In this document: piece after piece, positions 21,580 to 31,724 of the stretch
Layout: each line of letters starts with the position of its first letter
How positions within the stretch are numbered: the first letter of the stretch is position 1
Assembly (NCBI GenBank): GCA_002224055.1
Contig: AZLU01000093.1
Location: 86,730-150,729, forward strand
Direction: 5' to 3'
DNA: 64,000 nucleotides
DNA from: Pezizomycotina sp. ARF18
Lineage: Eukaryota; Ascomycota
The notes under the pieces: model-generated
What the model was told of the DNA's origin: nothing
What the model saw: the letters and a program-made list of their open reading frames with translations, nothing else
The model's database searches: none
Program-made: the position numbers and the translations under genes

Positions 21580-22685
21580 GTTCTTGAGTTTTGTTGAAGC
21601 ACTGCCCCAAGTTTTGTTTTTCTAAAGGGGTATGGTATTTATGTAGTGGATTTGTGACTTTCGAGGGTGGATTGTTGTTATTTGGTTGAAGCAGGGATGA
21701 AGAGGAGGCCTTTCTTCCCTGGAGATGCAAAAAGCCTTGCTTAAGTAGTCCCTAGAGGAAAGCAAAAATCTGGGATAGCGCGCGAACATGAGCTTTTCTA
21801 GCGAGAAGAGAAGCCTGATCTTACCGAGATAACAACTTGAACTTCAAGCTTATGCTTCAAGATAAAGATTTTCACTTGTTGCTTTAGTTTGGGTTTGATC
21901 GCTTGGTATAGGGTGATTCGTGGTACAGAATACTTTAAGAAACACGCACGATATATCTATGAACAGATCAATATTGAAGCAGAAAGGAAGTGTCAGAGGA
22001 CGATCTATTTTACCTTGAGCTTGAACTGTACTCCACAAGTCGGAGGCAGCCGTACGGGCATCACAACAAATCCGCATCAGCTGTGGATTGAATTTGAGGA
22101 GCGTTCCTTTTCAGTGATCGCTCAGCATCCCATTCCTAATCTCACATGATTAGACATTCAGCGGCCTGAATAATATTGATCCTCTAGTCTCGATTGTGTT
22201 ATAAAGCCGCGATTAATTATACCAATCTACTGTATATATAGGGGTTCACAGAGTCCGGAATTTCGGCCTCGGATTTAATCAAGGCTTTTAGTAGCACGGG
22301 CATAGGAAACTTGAGGCAGCGGTACGTAGACGCAACGGATGGAAATATAAGGGTACCCAACCTATATTCAGGCTAGCTCGTGGCGTTGTAAGGCATACAC
22401 TATTCAGCTTCAATCTGTGATAATATGACGTCTCGAAGAAGCATAGCAAGCTCACTACTTTTTATAATGTAGACGTTTATAATCTACATATGGATGAAAT
22501 AATTGTACGCGAAACACGGTTTAATTATATTAACGGGCTTTACAATTTTCTATTTTTTTTTTTCTGCCACAAGAGCGGAGTGAATAGTGCTACTCCTAAT
22601 TAAGAAATCCCGATAACAGCAGCTAGACGCGGGAGGCGCCTCCGAACCCAAGTAACTCCTTAAGGTAGATGTCCTTTCCCAAAGA
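21580..22685. other. Intergenic, no supportable gene
   Basis: No motif-bearing frame. An AT-rich patch lies at 22180-22560. Confidence 0.3.
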
Positions 22686-23115
22686 TCATACCAGATCAAA
22701 TTTGAAGGTGCCTCTTACCAAGAGGAAGAGGGGGAGCGGGTGAAGACGCATATTTCGTTCAGCGCCGCGTTGGCCTTCTTGCAACTTCGCTTGTCGCATT
22801 TCGTCGGTCACGTCAAATTCTACGATCGTCTGAATGAAGGCCTCAATGAAGGCCTCAATGCAAAGCTCTTGCCCGTCGGAATTGACGATGATGCTCTTCA
22901 TCACGTCGTAGAGCACGTGCATTGTGAGGTTCCCGTCGGCGTTCGACATTACGCTCAACTGAAGTTCCCACCCGTCGGCGACCTGGGTAGCAACCCTTCC
23001 AGCGTTCTGGTCCTAATCTGAGGTCCATCAAAAATTTCCTGATGGCAGTTTTGAAAATGCCCTGGTGTTCTTCCCGGCCGGCCTCAAGATTTAGCGTCTG
23101 TCTGTTTGCTGCCAT
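22686..23115 (-). pseudogene. Small-protein family member (copy E), one frameshift
   Basis: The ATG at 23115 opens MAANRQTLNLEAGREEH, then QGIFKTAIRKFLMDL. After one shift near 23010 the frame reads DQNAGRVATQVADGWELQL, VMSNADGNLTMHVLYDVM, then an acidic/helical C-terminus to a stop at 22686. Alignment with copy F covers the F-AI-L block, the W block and the H-xx-Y-xx-M block with near-identical spacing. A 12-base duplication (ATGAAGGCCTCA on the plus strand, 22833-22856) encodes repeated EAFI. The shift looks like one extra base in a GG, the opposite sign from most breaks in the window. Confidence 0.55.
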
Positions 23116-23293
23116 TGCTCTGGTGTGGTCTTTCAAGCAGCTGCGGGGCCTATAGGCCCAATACTACTTACTCTCACGGAGATGTCTTGTCTCATTCACA
23201 AGCGGACTGGGTGGCTATAGATCCAGGATACGATTGCAAGCAGGCAAGCCGGCATGCTAAGGTGAAGTACAATCCCCGTAGGCTCTCGTAACA

Positions 23294-23527
23294 CTACCGT
23301 ACGCTTTCGCCATCTTTCTTAGCATTTAAAAATGTTTCTAGGGACTTCATCGAAAGATAGAGACGTTGTGTCATTGACCTCTTCTCGGTATTGGCTTTGA
23401 TTTGATGTATACATGTAAGATGGAAAGACGTCAAAAGAAGACACCCAACTGGGCTTTGCGTCAAGTACCTCATCAACAATAGAAAGTTATCAAGCGCAAC
23501 CACAGCCGCGCCAGGATCATTTTCCAA
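23294..23527 (-). CDS. Minus-strand ORF next to helical gene, doubtful
   Basis: 77-residue frame (NDPGAAVVALDNFLLLM, later MKSLETFLNAKKDGESVR). It overlaps the stop of the larger frame-broken gene at 23517-24276 and may be its shifted 3' end. No family recognised. Confidence 0.2.
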   Translation of the reverse strand: MENDPGAAVVALDNFLLLMRYLTQSPVGCLLLTSFHLTCIHQIKANTEKRSMTQRLYLSMKSLETFLNAKKDGESVR

Positions 23528-24276
23528 AAAATTCTCCGAGTTTCTTCAGAGTGTCCCCATTTATCGCTTCAAAACTTTTCCAGACATCCCCCAAATTCAA
23601 GAAATTTCCCACATTTACTCCCTGAATGGTGTCAGGTGCATAGTTCAAAATGGCCAAGCCGTAGGCGTCTGTGGCGCCGTAAAGACTTGAAAAGATCTGC
23701 TGCACTTCTTTGTGCGCCCCCTCAGCCCACACCTGAAGCCCGGCAGCCTGAGCGCTGGTAAAGCTTCGCGCTTTGGCTATGTCTTTGACCGAAGCGAGAA
23801 CAGAATCGACGTGCTCGTCGACGGTAGCCTTGAGGTCGGCTTTAAGGCTCGCGCGCGTTTCCCGATGTCAGCTTGCACCGCGTCCCAGTTAGAGGCAACG
23901 CTCTTCGAAATCATACGGCACTCGCCGACGAATCTCTTGAACCTCGTGTGAATGCCTGCGCGAGCTCGTCCGTCTGCGCCTTGTACTCCTTCATAAGCTG
24001 CTGCACCGCTGGCTTTGTTACCGTCTCCCACTCGGTATCGCCCGGGTTCACGGGGTGGATCGGTTGCCAGGTGCCGCTGGTAGTGCTTCCAGCGCCGCCC
24101 CCGGCGCTCTCCGGAACATTGGCATTCTGATCAATAGCCACCGCCTTGAACAGGGAGAAATCGCCATACTCGAGGGCAACTTTTATGTGTTCGGCGCGGC
24201 AGCGTATAGCGTTCGACCACGACTCGTGCGATTTGGGTGCGTGGGCATGGGTGCAGGCATGGGCGTTTTCAGGCAT
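23517..24276 (-). CDS. Helical protein of unknown function, frame-broken
   Basis: Three overlapping frames join smoothly. First MPENAHACTHAHAPKSHESW to MKEYKAQTDELAQAF (from 24276). Then RFKRFVGECRMISKSVASNW and VQADIGKRARAL. Then LKATVDEHVDSVLASVKDIA, SAQAAGLQVWAEGAHKEVQQ, IFSSLYGATDAYGLAIL, and NLGDVWKSFEAINGDTLKKL to a stop at 23517. The joined product is about 240 residues, mostly amphipathic helix, with an early His/Cys stretch and no signal peptide. Two one-base shifts (near 23945 and 23840) break it. It lies inside the small-family cluster and on the same strand as most copies; whether it belongs to that family is not clear. Function unknown. Confidence 0.5.
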
Positions 24277-24279
24277 GAT

Positions 24280-24853
24280 AGGCGGGCAGCCGCCGGGTTT
24301 GATCGTTGTAAGTGCTTATTTTTAATTTTTTAGTTTTTATTTTTCAAAGAACGCAAATACCGAGCAAAGATTTTTAAATTTACGGCTTCTAAGTGGATAT
24401 GGTTACGTTCCTGCGAGGAGACTCGAGAGGAAGAATTGAACTTGAGGATGAAACAGAGAAGATGATTGGGCTATACCTGGACGGATATTCGGCAAGTATT
24501 TATAAAAATAATCCTCAACAAATATACGCCTGGGATGTGACGAACGACTATGCCTTCCTTTTGTCTATTCACTGAGAATCGAAAGTAAGAAATTGGCGCC
24601 CTATTGTCTAGATGTCTCATTAGACCCTAGTGTCTTGTTATGAAGAAAGTATCGAAATCAAGATCACAAAAGTTCCTCAATCGTTATTTTGACGTGCTAT
24701 TACGTACACGGGAATGTACAATGATCAATTGGTAGAAATGCTATACAAAGGCACCATAGATCACCAGTTTGTAAATAATTCTAAGTGTATATATTTATTA
24801 TAGCGCGTACCAGCGTTGTCTCGTATATTGCTCTCTAGTTATAATCGAAGTTA
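24280..24853. other. Intergenic, short plus-strand ORF only
   Basis: A 60-residue plus frame at 24393-24575 (FLRGDSRGRIELEDETEKM) has no support beyond being open. Otherwise AT-rich with no recognisable feature. Confidence 0.25.
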
Positions 24854-25177
24854 CTAGGGCAGGGAAAAGTACCGTTCGCTCGCCACCTCAAAAACTTTGG
24901 TCTCGTCGACTAGGTCAGTGAGATGATACCACCTTTTCAGCCTTGCCTGACTGTCCAGAACCATCTTCATGTGGTCGTATATATCGTGCATCGTGAGATC
25001 CCTGTTCGCATTTGTCATCTGCCCAAGTCCTTTTCTCCAGACATCAACGATCTTCGGTGCAAAGTGTTCTGCAGGTTCTTCTCCTAGAATTTCCGATAAA
25101 ACATCCGAAATAGCGCCCCGGAACACTTCGATGTGCTCTTCAAGGCTCAAGCTCGCATGTTGTCCTGTGTCAGACAT
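24854..25177 (-). CDS. Small-protein family member (copy F), intact, 107 aa
   Basis: Best-preserved member and the reference for the family. It is one uninterrupted frame from ATG 25177 (MSDTGQHASLSL). Blocks: EEHIEVFRGAISDVLSEILG (about residues 13-32), EEPAEHFAPKIVDVWRKGL (33-51), MTNANRDLTMHDIYDHMKM (about 54-72), then LKRWYHLTDLVDETKVFEV. It is probably all-helical and soluble, with no signal peptide or membrane segment. A TATA element (GTATATAAAGGC on the minus strand, about 25338-25349) lies about 165 bases upstream. I do not recognise the family, and no function is assigned. The intact frame beside so many broken relatives suggests this copy is, or recently was, functional. Confidence 0.6.
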   Translation of the reverse strand: MSDTGQHASLSLEEHIEVFRGAISDVLSEILGEEPAEHFAPKIVDVWRKGLGQMTNANRDLTMHDIYDHMKMVLDSQARLKRWYHLTDLVDETKVFEVASERYFSLP

Positions 25178-25337
25178 TGCTTTATTGTGCGTTGGTTTTC
25201 CTTCTTTTCTCTTCTCTTCTCTTTCCTTACTTAGAGCTTGGAATAAAATGTCGATTTTGCTAGCTTACCTTGGCAGATGCTTGCCTTTTCAGCTACCCCC
25301 TTGTTATGCCGTAGGAGATGAGAAGTACAGAAAAGCC

Positions 25338-25349
25338 AGCCTTTATATA
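25338..25349 (-). promoter_or_regulatory. TATA element of copy F
   Basis: GTATATAAAGGC on the minus strand, about 165 bases before ATG 25177. Confidence 0.4.
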
Positions 25350-25656
25350 CTTTGGCCTACACATGTACCAAGCTAGCAAGCTTGTGAGCACAAATATGGA
25401 AAGACTAATTAAATTCAAAGTCATGTCAGTCTATCAGTGAAAATTGATAATCGTTCCGATACATAGACGCAAAGCTTAATTTACTATGAAAATGGGATAG
25501 AGCGAGGTAACGTGGAAACAAGGTACCAAATCATCCAAGTGATTGAAAAGCTACACTTGACAATTTATCCGTCGAAGCATCATGGTTCGGACTCGGAGAT
25601 GTTGGCTAAACTTAACGATGCTAAACGCATAACACTAAAAGAAAGAACTAAGTAGA

Positions 25657-26043
25657 TCATGCCGTTATTTGGTTTCGTATTCCAATCCTCTTCGCCTCAC
25701 GTATGTGCAAGAAATGATTACTAGGGTGCCATCTGCAGTATTGTGGTGACGTGTGTCCCCACTGGAAGGCGGCAGCCTCCCGAAGAAGGCCATCGGGGAT
25801 CCAGTATTCATTATGGTGGTTCAACTGCGTCAGGGAAGCGCCCATCATACTATCGCGGATAGTACGTATCGCATGATTGCACTGAGCATTGTCCCACTGC
25901 CGCAAACTTGACTTCCAGCCTGCGACAATATCTTGCGACGTAGTCAACCAATACTTGGACTGAGTAAGCACTGTACTGAGCAGCACGACGATCGAGTCCG
26001 AGGAAATCTCGATATGACGGTCAAACGGGACACCATGAGACAT
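25657..26043 (-). CDS. Small-protein family member (copy G), open, 128 aa
   Basis: Uninterrupted frame from ATG 26043 (MSHGVPFDRHIEISSDSIVV). Against copy F: DRHIEISSDSIVVLLSTVL for EEHIEVFRGAISDVLSEIL, DIVAGWKSSL for KIVDVWRKGL, and NAQCNHAIRTIRDSMM for NANRDLTMHDIYDHMK. It then has a longer C-terminal tail (YWIPDGLLREAAAFQW). It is more diverged than copies E and F but without stop or shift. No promoter element is clear. Confidence 0.45.
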   Translation of the reverse strand: MSHGVPFDRHIEISSDSIVVLLSTVLTQSKYWLTTSQDIVAGWKSSLRQWDNAQCNHAIRTIRDSMMGASLTQLNHHNEYWIPDGLLREAAAFQWGHTSPQYCRWHPSNHFLHIREAKRIGIRNQITA

Positions 26044-26049
26044 ATTTGC

Positions 26050-29000
26050 ATGTTTCTCCGCCGGATTCCTTGTGCGGCTTTCGACGGGGTCAGTCAGAAC
26101 TTAGTGGTTTACGGTATCAAATGGGTGCTACTACTGCCAGTGGTTCATTGGTGTCCAGATGTCCGATGCAATCTATCGTCCAGAATTCACGCTTTATATA
26201 GTCTTTCCCAGATTTCAAACAGTTTATCATTAAACACAAAATGCTTAAGGAAGTGGTTTCTTGTACGCCTGGTAGCATTAGATTCATGATAGAACTTGAG
26301 GACGAACATAATCGAAGAAGCCACCATTTGCACCTGGTGAAATCGATCGAAATGGACTTGCTCTCAACGAAATCTTTCAAAGTCTACGTTTCAAATATGC
26401 CTGCTACCAAACCATAATCCCGCTGAAAAAACCAAAGATCACAAACCGAAACCCAATGTTTCTCGTCAGTATCGACAGATCGCCTAAGGTCACCTTATCC
26501 GTGTTAATATAGCGGTATATTTCTTCTCATGAACATTCTGAGAAAAGGTAATACAGCACGCTCACTCCGCCATTCTGATAAGCTCAGTCTTCCACGCCCT
26601 GTGATTGATCTTGAACTTCAAACAATAGTGTCTCCTATTGGGAAATTACCCGTACATATTGATATTCACAGGCTTTCCCCTTTTATAAATATCTGGTTAG
26701 CCTCGTGGAACACCCACTATGCTATCCTTCAGTAAGAATTATTTATCCTAGCAGGTATCTTTGGACAATCCACTTTCTCTCGATTAACGAAACGTTGTGG
26801 CGAAACACAATATTAGCCGATCAGGATTTTTATGGATTTATCCCTGTTGAAAGACTGAGGGCGACCTTGATGCGTAACTCAATGTGGGGCGCCGTCAGGT
26901 TTGTATTAGCGACGGCTGCTACCTACCTTCGAGATTCTCATTAGCAAAAGGGGTAGAGAAGTTAGCAACTAGAAGCCCCTACCTCCTTAGGTTCAATTTA
27001 CCACGGAAGGCTAGGAGATTCCCACGCAATTTCTAACTAATTTCCACAAAGTTTCTCCGAATATGCACGGCTGTGACGGTTTTTTCATATTGAGGTCGAG
27101 CTCGACCATGCTCCCCCACGTATCTTTCTCGCCGTATATTTCCTCGGCTGTGGGCCCGAGCGCCGATCGAGAGTAGGACCAAAACCACAGCCGTGGGGTC
27201 ACGAGAAATAGGTCTCTATCGATAAAAATTAATAGAGATATTTTGACCTAAGGACTAGATCACCCTAACAGATTGTGGCTGGACACTTTAGAGGATCATC
27301 CCTGTTTCGTAGTAGAATTACCTGCCTTGCAAAACCGCAAGTCTACAACGTTTTAATCAACGGAGCATGTACAGCCGCCGGTCGTGAGGCAAAATACATG
27401 GAAAAGGCTATAAATAAGTCGCGCTATATCCATTATCAAGGACAAGAGGCAGCCCTGGCGCCGGGCGGTATTTCTTGCCCTATAAGCGCGTCAATTTCCG
27501 AAGATTGTTCTTTCCATGAAAGCAAATGCTGAAACGGTCCGAGAATCCCGGCGTAAGATTGGGGATCTCCGTTGGGATCGTGTAACTATCGCTACGTTTC
27601 TTTTTCGCCGAGCTGAAGTCCGTAGCCTTACATTTCGGTGTTTCCGGGTAGCTTCACGGTCGCCTTATTCATGAGAAACTCGCAGAATTCACCTCACGTC
27701 TTTCCCCCGACAGATATGCAGCACATATAAGAGGCTTAGGCAAAAAAGCCCATCAAGCTCTCCGATTCTTATCCATAAGCGGAATGCATGCCATCGTGAG
27801 TCTGGTATTCTCTCGAAGATCGTGCCTAATTCCAACGCCTCAAACGTCTCGACAGCAAAGAGGAACTCTGCACGATTTCCGCTCATGAAAGCCAACATCT
27901 AGAAACCTCAAACAATACTCGTAGTAGCTGAACATGTCAACAATGACATTGGCAGCGTTGCATCACAAAGTGTTAAACATGTCTATGTTACAGCTATTAA
28001 AACTTCAGCGAAAGGCATTGGCAACTTAAAAAGTCGACAAAACAGACGGTTTGCGTTTTAGATGATGGAAAAAAATTTTTCCACTCCAGACCTGAAGCAA
28101 ATCCGAGAGACTCTTTTCCTTTTTTCTTCCTCTACTATCTCGTCTTATCTCTTAGAGACATTTTTTAATCGAATTTCAAACCAGAAAAGCCAACGGGATC
28201 AAGAATAGGGCTCGTGCCTCGAGTTATAAGTCATTCCACTGGGGTCTATAATGGAATCCAGTCCTTTGTTAATATGCTGCTGGTGCCCTCCTGAGATTGC
28301 GCCTCTCCCAACAACGTGGCTCGCCTCCGGAAATTGATCCGGATTTGGAAAAATCCTTTTGGGCAGGCACGATTGTGATATTTTCGCTCATGAGAAAAAA
28401 TAGCATCCGTTTTGATACCCCGTAATTGCGATGCCGAAGGCAGAAAAGAAGGAGCTTTGGTATGTCTAGCCTTGAGCCGGGCTGTCGAGAAGTTCTCTAG
28501 CTGAAGCCTGTGACGCCTGGGTGGACAGGCAGACCTACCACATGGCAATATTCTTACTGATTCAAGCGTTTGATAAAGACTCCGATTGAAATTTTCAAGG
28601 GACATTGTTCCATCTACACAAGATGAGGATACTCGGCACTGCTTCAAGTCCTTCGAGAAGCATTCCTCCCATAAGTTTCATAACTAAAAAGAAGCGTTCA
28701 GGGCCCCCAAATTCCCAGGGGTGTGAAATTTTTAAAAAGAAGTATCTCTCGGCTACGAGAACCTGAATTGAGATCTTCGGGGGCTCCAATTGCGTCCCTG
28801 AAACGGATAAAGTCGAGAAACCGCTATTTCAGCCAGACGCAGGTGCGTTTAAGGAACGCAATTCTACCCAATCCTACCGCTATTAAGGCAAGTCCTGCTT
28901 ACAATGCACACGCAAGATCTCAACCGTCCCAATAAAGGCGGAAGGAACAAAAGCATAGGTCTTCATTGGGGCTTATAGCAGGGGGCTGCTAAATGTGTCA

Positions 29001-30380
29001 AATTTCACTGCGGGAAAGCGTAAAGTAAACAAAATTCCTCCCGCAATTTCGGCAGGAAATATTTTCCCCACTCAGGCCATAAATTGAGCTATTTTTTTCC
29101 TTCTCTTGTTTTCATCACGACAAGAGAGCGATAGACACCTGACCGTGACACTGTAACTGTAATATGCTCTCCTCTTTTCGTTCTTTCCTCGCTTGTCGAC
29201 GGCTTGACGGCTTGCTACTTAATTAATATATAATAAAATTCGAACGAGACTGTCCGGAAAGTCACAAAAGTGGGGTGATACTTTGCCTTTTCATCGTTTT
29301 CTGCACCATGATCCTTTTTGTATGTCAGTGCACCGCCATCTACTACAAATAAATTTGTAAGAAAACAGGAAAAAGAAAAAAGGAAAAAATTGAACATGGA
29401 TCTATCGATGTCTCGGTTTTTCCGCCTGCTATCTTCAGGGTCAAAATACCAATCTTATGGGTTCTGTGCTTCTGGTCTCTGGCCCTCTTTTCTTCTCCAG
29501 AGTCCAGCCCCGAAGGCCTCCCACGCCTGCAATTGCAGCGAATGCCGCGCCATTACCCTAGAGTTCAGCGTCTATAAACCTGTAACTTCCTAATCGAAGA
29601 CAAGCAAGTGGATCCTACGGCAGCAGCAGCAAGTCATAGGTAGTTTAATACTAGCAGACCTATAAGAGTGTGTGGTCTATAGTGCACAATCGAAAATAGA
29701 TTCAGGGATGTTCCCAAACGTTATAGAAATAGTGACTGATCATGCCGCATGGGGTTATTATTGTTATTTATTATTATTATCGTTTTTCGCTTCCTCCCAC
29801 CGCCTCCAAGAACCTCCAGAAAAGAAAAGGTTACCCAGCTTCGACCATCTTGACGTTGCATCTTATAAATACGAGGATAGACCACCCCAGGCAACAGAAG
29901 AGAAAAGAAAAAAAAAGGAAGAGATGGTTCTACATTAGACGATGATTGATTTGTTATAATGAAAATAGCTAGCGCTGCCCCCAAGAAGAGTGTCAGCGTG
30001 CGCAGGCTCTACGAAGACGCAAAAGCTAGGAAGGGTAGGGATACTGGGATGTAGACGAATTATTCCAAGAAGTGTGTGTTTGACGATCCTTTTTGGATAA
30101 CGACACCTTGCTCCTAGTTCCATTTCCCCCTCGTCATCTTCCCTTCCCTTCGCTTTTTTTTATTTCTTGTCCTTCCTTTAATTTTCCTTTTGACAAATAT
30201 TCCGAATCCCTTTTATCAACTACACATCCTGCTCAAAATTCATGGCAGAGTCCTTCGTAAGTAAAAGATACTATTTCCCCTTTTCTACTAGTAAAGTCAC
30301 AAAGAAAACATGAGCGATGAAAACCGAGAGACCTTGCCCGAAAGTCGAAGAAAGCTAATGGAACGTAAACGCACTCCGAC
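26050..30380. other. Intergenic, 4.3 kb without a supportable gene
   Basis: Read on both strands. Open frames are short (the longest 133 residues at 28246-28647, minus) and have no motif, promoter context or intron signals. A minus frame at 27689-27898 looks slightly protein-like but is unrecognised. Confidence 0.35.
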
Positions 30381-31722
30381 ATGTTACAGCACAACAAATT
30401 CCAACAAACGATCGCGGTCATCACATTTTGCTTCATTGCCATCCGGCTGTATATTCGCTGCTGGGTACGATGGCGGTTCCCCACGCTAAGCGATTACTTC
30501 GTCCTGGCAGCTTGGGGAATGTATTGCACCGCTATCATTGTCGACGAAGTGATTGTTCCGAAGATGGACTTTGAGAACAGCCAGGCCGACGTACTCTGGT
30601 GGAATAAGGTAAATGCGAATGCTTCGACCCAGCCACGACGAGTTGCTATTTCTTACCAGTGGACAAACAGTGAGGGTCAATTGCTAACTTTAGGATTTTC
30701 GTTCCGAAAACAGTGGGTTTATTATTGGCAAATACAATACTTCACGATATACTACTGCATCAAAGCTTCCCTATTACTCTTCTACAACGAGTGGATACCG
30801 AGATCCCTGAACAAGCTATGGATTGCGAACCGCATCCTCATGGTTATTTGCGCAATATGTTACCTTTACCGCCCTCGCCAACGCACTGCGATGCCAACCC
30901 GTCCGTCTTCAGTGGGAAGGGGGTTGCCCACCTGCAAAGGGCCACTGGCTCACCATCTCGACATCCGTTTTGCACCTCTTCACCGACCTCCTAAGTAAGC
31001 AGTCTACCCATCTTCGGCAGAAAAACCCCCCACGCGGATGCGGTAATTTTGTTGTCATTTTGTTCACCTCGCTAACCTCCAGACGATCACCCAAATCAGT
31101 TTACATTCTTCCCGTCTTCGTCCTGTGGTACATGTCCGCCGTCCCCACGCGGAAGAAAATGGGGGCGGCATTTATGTTCCTCCTGGGCATCGTCTCCATT
31201 GTTTTCTCCGCCCTCCGCTTCGGTCTCACGGTATACTACTGGGGCCACCCAAACGGTAAAGTCACCCTGTCCGTAATCTACGTCTCCCAAAACCTTGACG
31301 AAAGCGCGGGTATATTCGTCGTCTGCTGCCCGCAGATCAAACTATTCGTCGGTCGCGTTGTACGATTCTGGAGGAGGAAATATTACGTGTGGACCGGGAA
31401 ACCACTGCCGACCGAGTTCGAAATGTCGAGTATGAAGAATTCGGGACGGACACCGAAGCTTGCGGGTAAAGGGAGCTTGGGGAGTTTATATTCGACTGCC
31501 GGGATGGTTACGAACATTTCATCGCCTGGCATGGACAACGGCGCATATCTGACACTCAAGTCGCCCGTTCAAGAAGAGATCGGGCAGACAGTCTTCCCAT
31601 ACGAGGATGGAACGATGACCCAGGAGGATGTCGAGCGGCTGCAGGTTGAGCAGGCTCGGACAAGACCAAGTCAGGAGCATCACAGCGATGATAGAATAAG
31701 CCGTGGCCATATGCGTATTTAG
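30381..31722 (+). CDS. Fungal rhodopsin-domain integral membrane protein
   Basis: Seven-helix protein of the fungal rhodopsin-domain (Pth11/SAT4-like) class. ATG at 30381. Exon 1 encodes TM1 (TIAVITFCFIAIRLYIR) and TM2 (LSDYFVLAAWGMYCTAII). Intron 30609-30713 has branch TGCTAAC. Exon 2 carries WQIQYFTIYYCIKASLLLFY, RILMVICAI, then CQPVRLQWEGG and HLFTDLL. Intron 30995-31099 has branch CGCTAAC and a split Ile codon. Exon 3 carries ILPVFVLWYM, AFMFLLGIVSIVFSALRF, a last helix near ESAGIFVVCCPQI and a 110-residue hydrophilic tail. Both introns are 105 bp, so the frame reads through them. One shift near 30850 (one extra or two missing bases) breaks exon 2. The usual CFEM domain is absent. The ligand is unknown. 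Confidence 0.7.
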
Positions 31723-31724
31723 CG

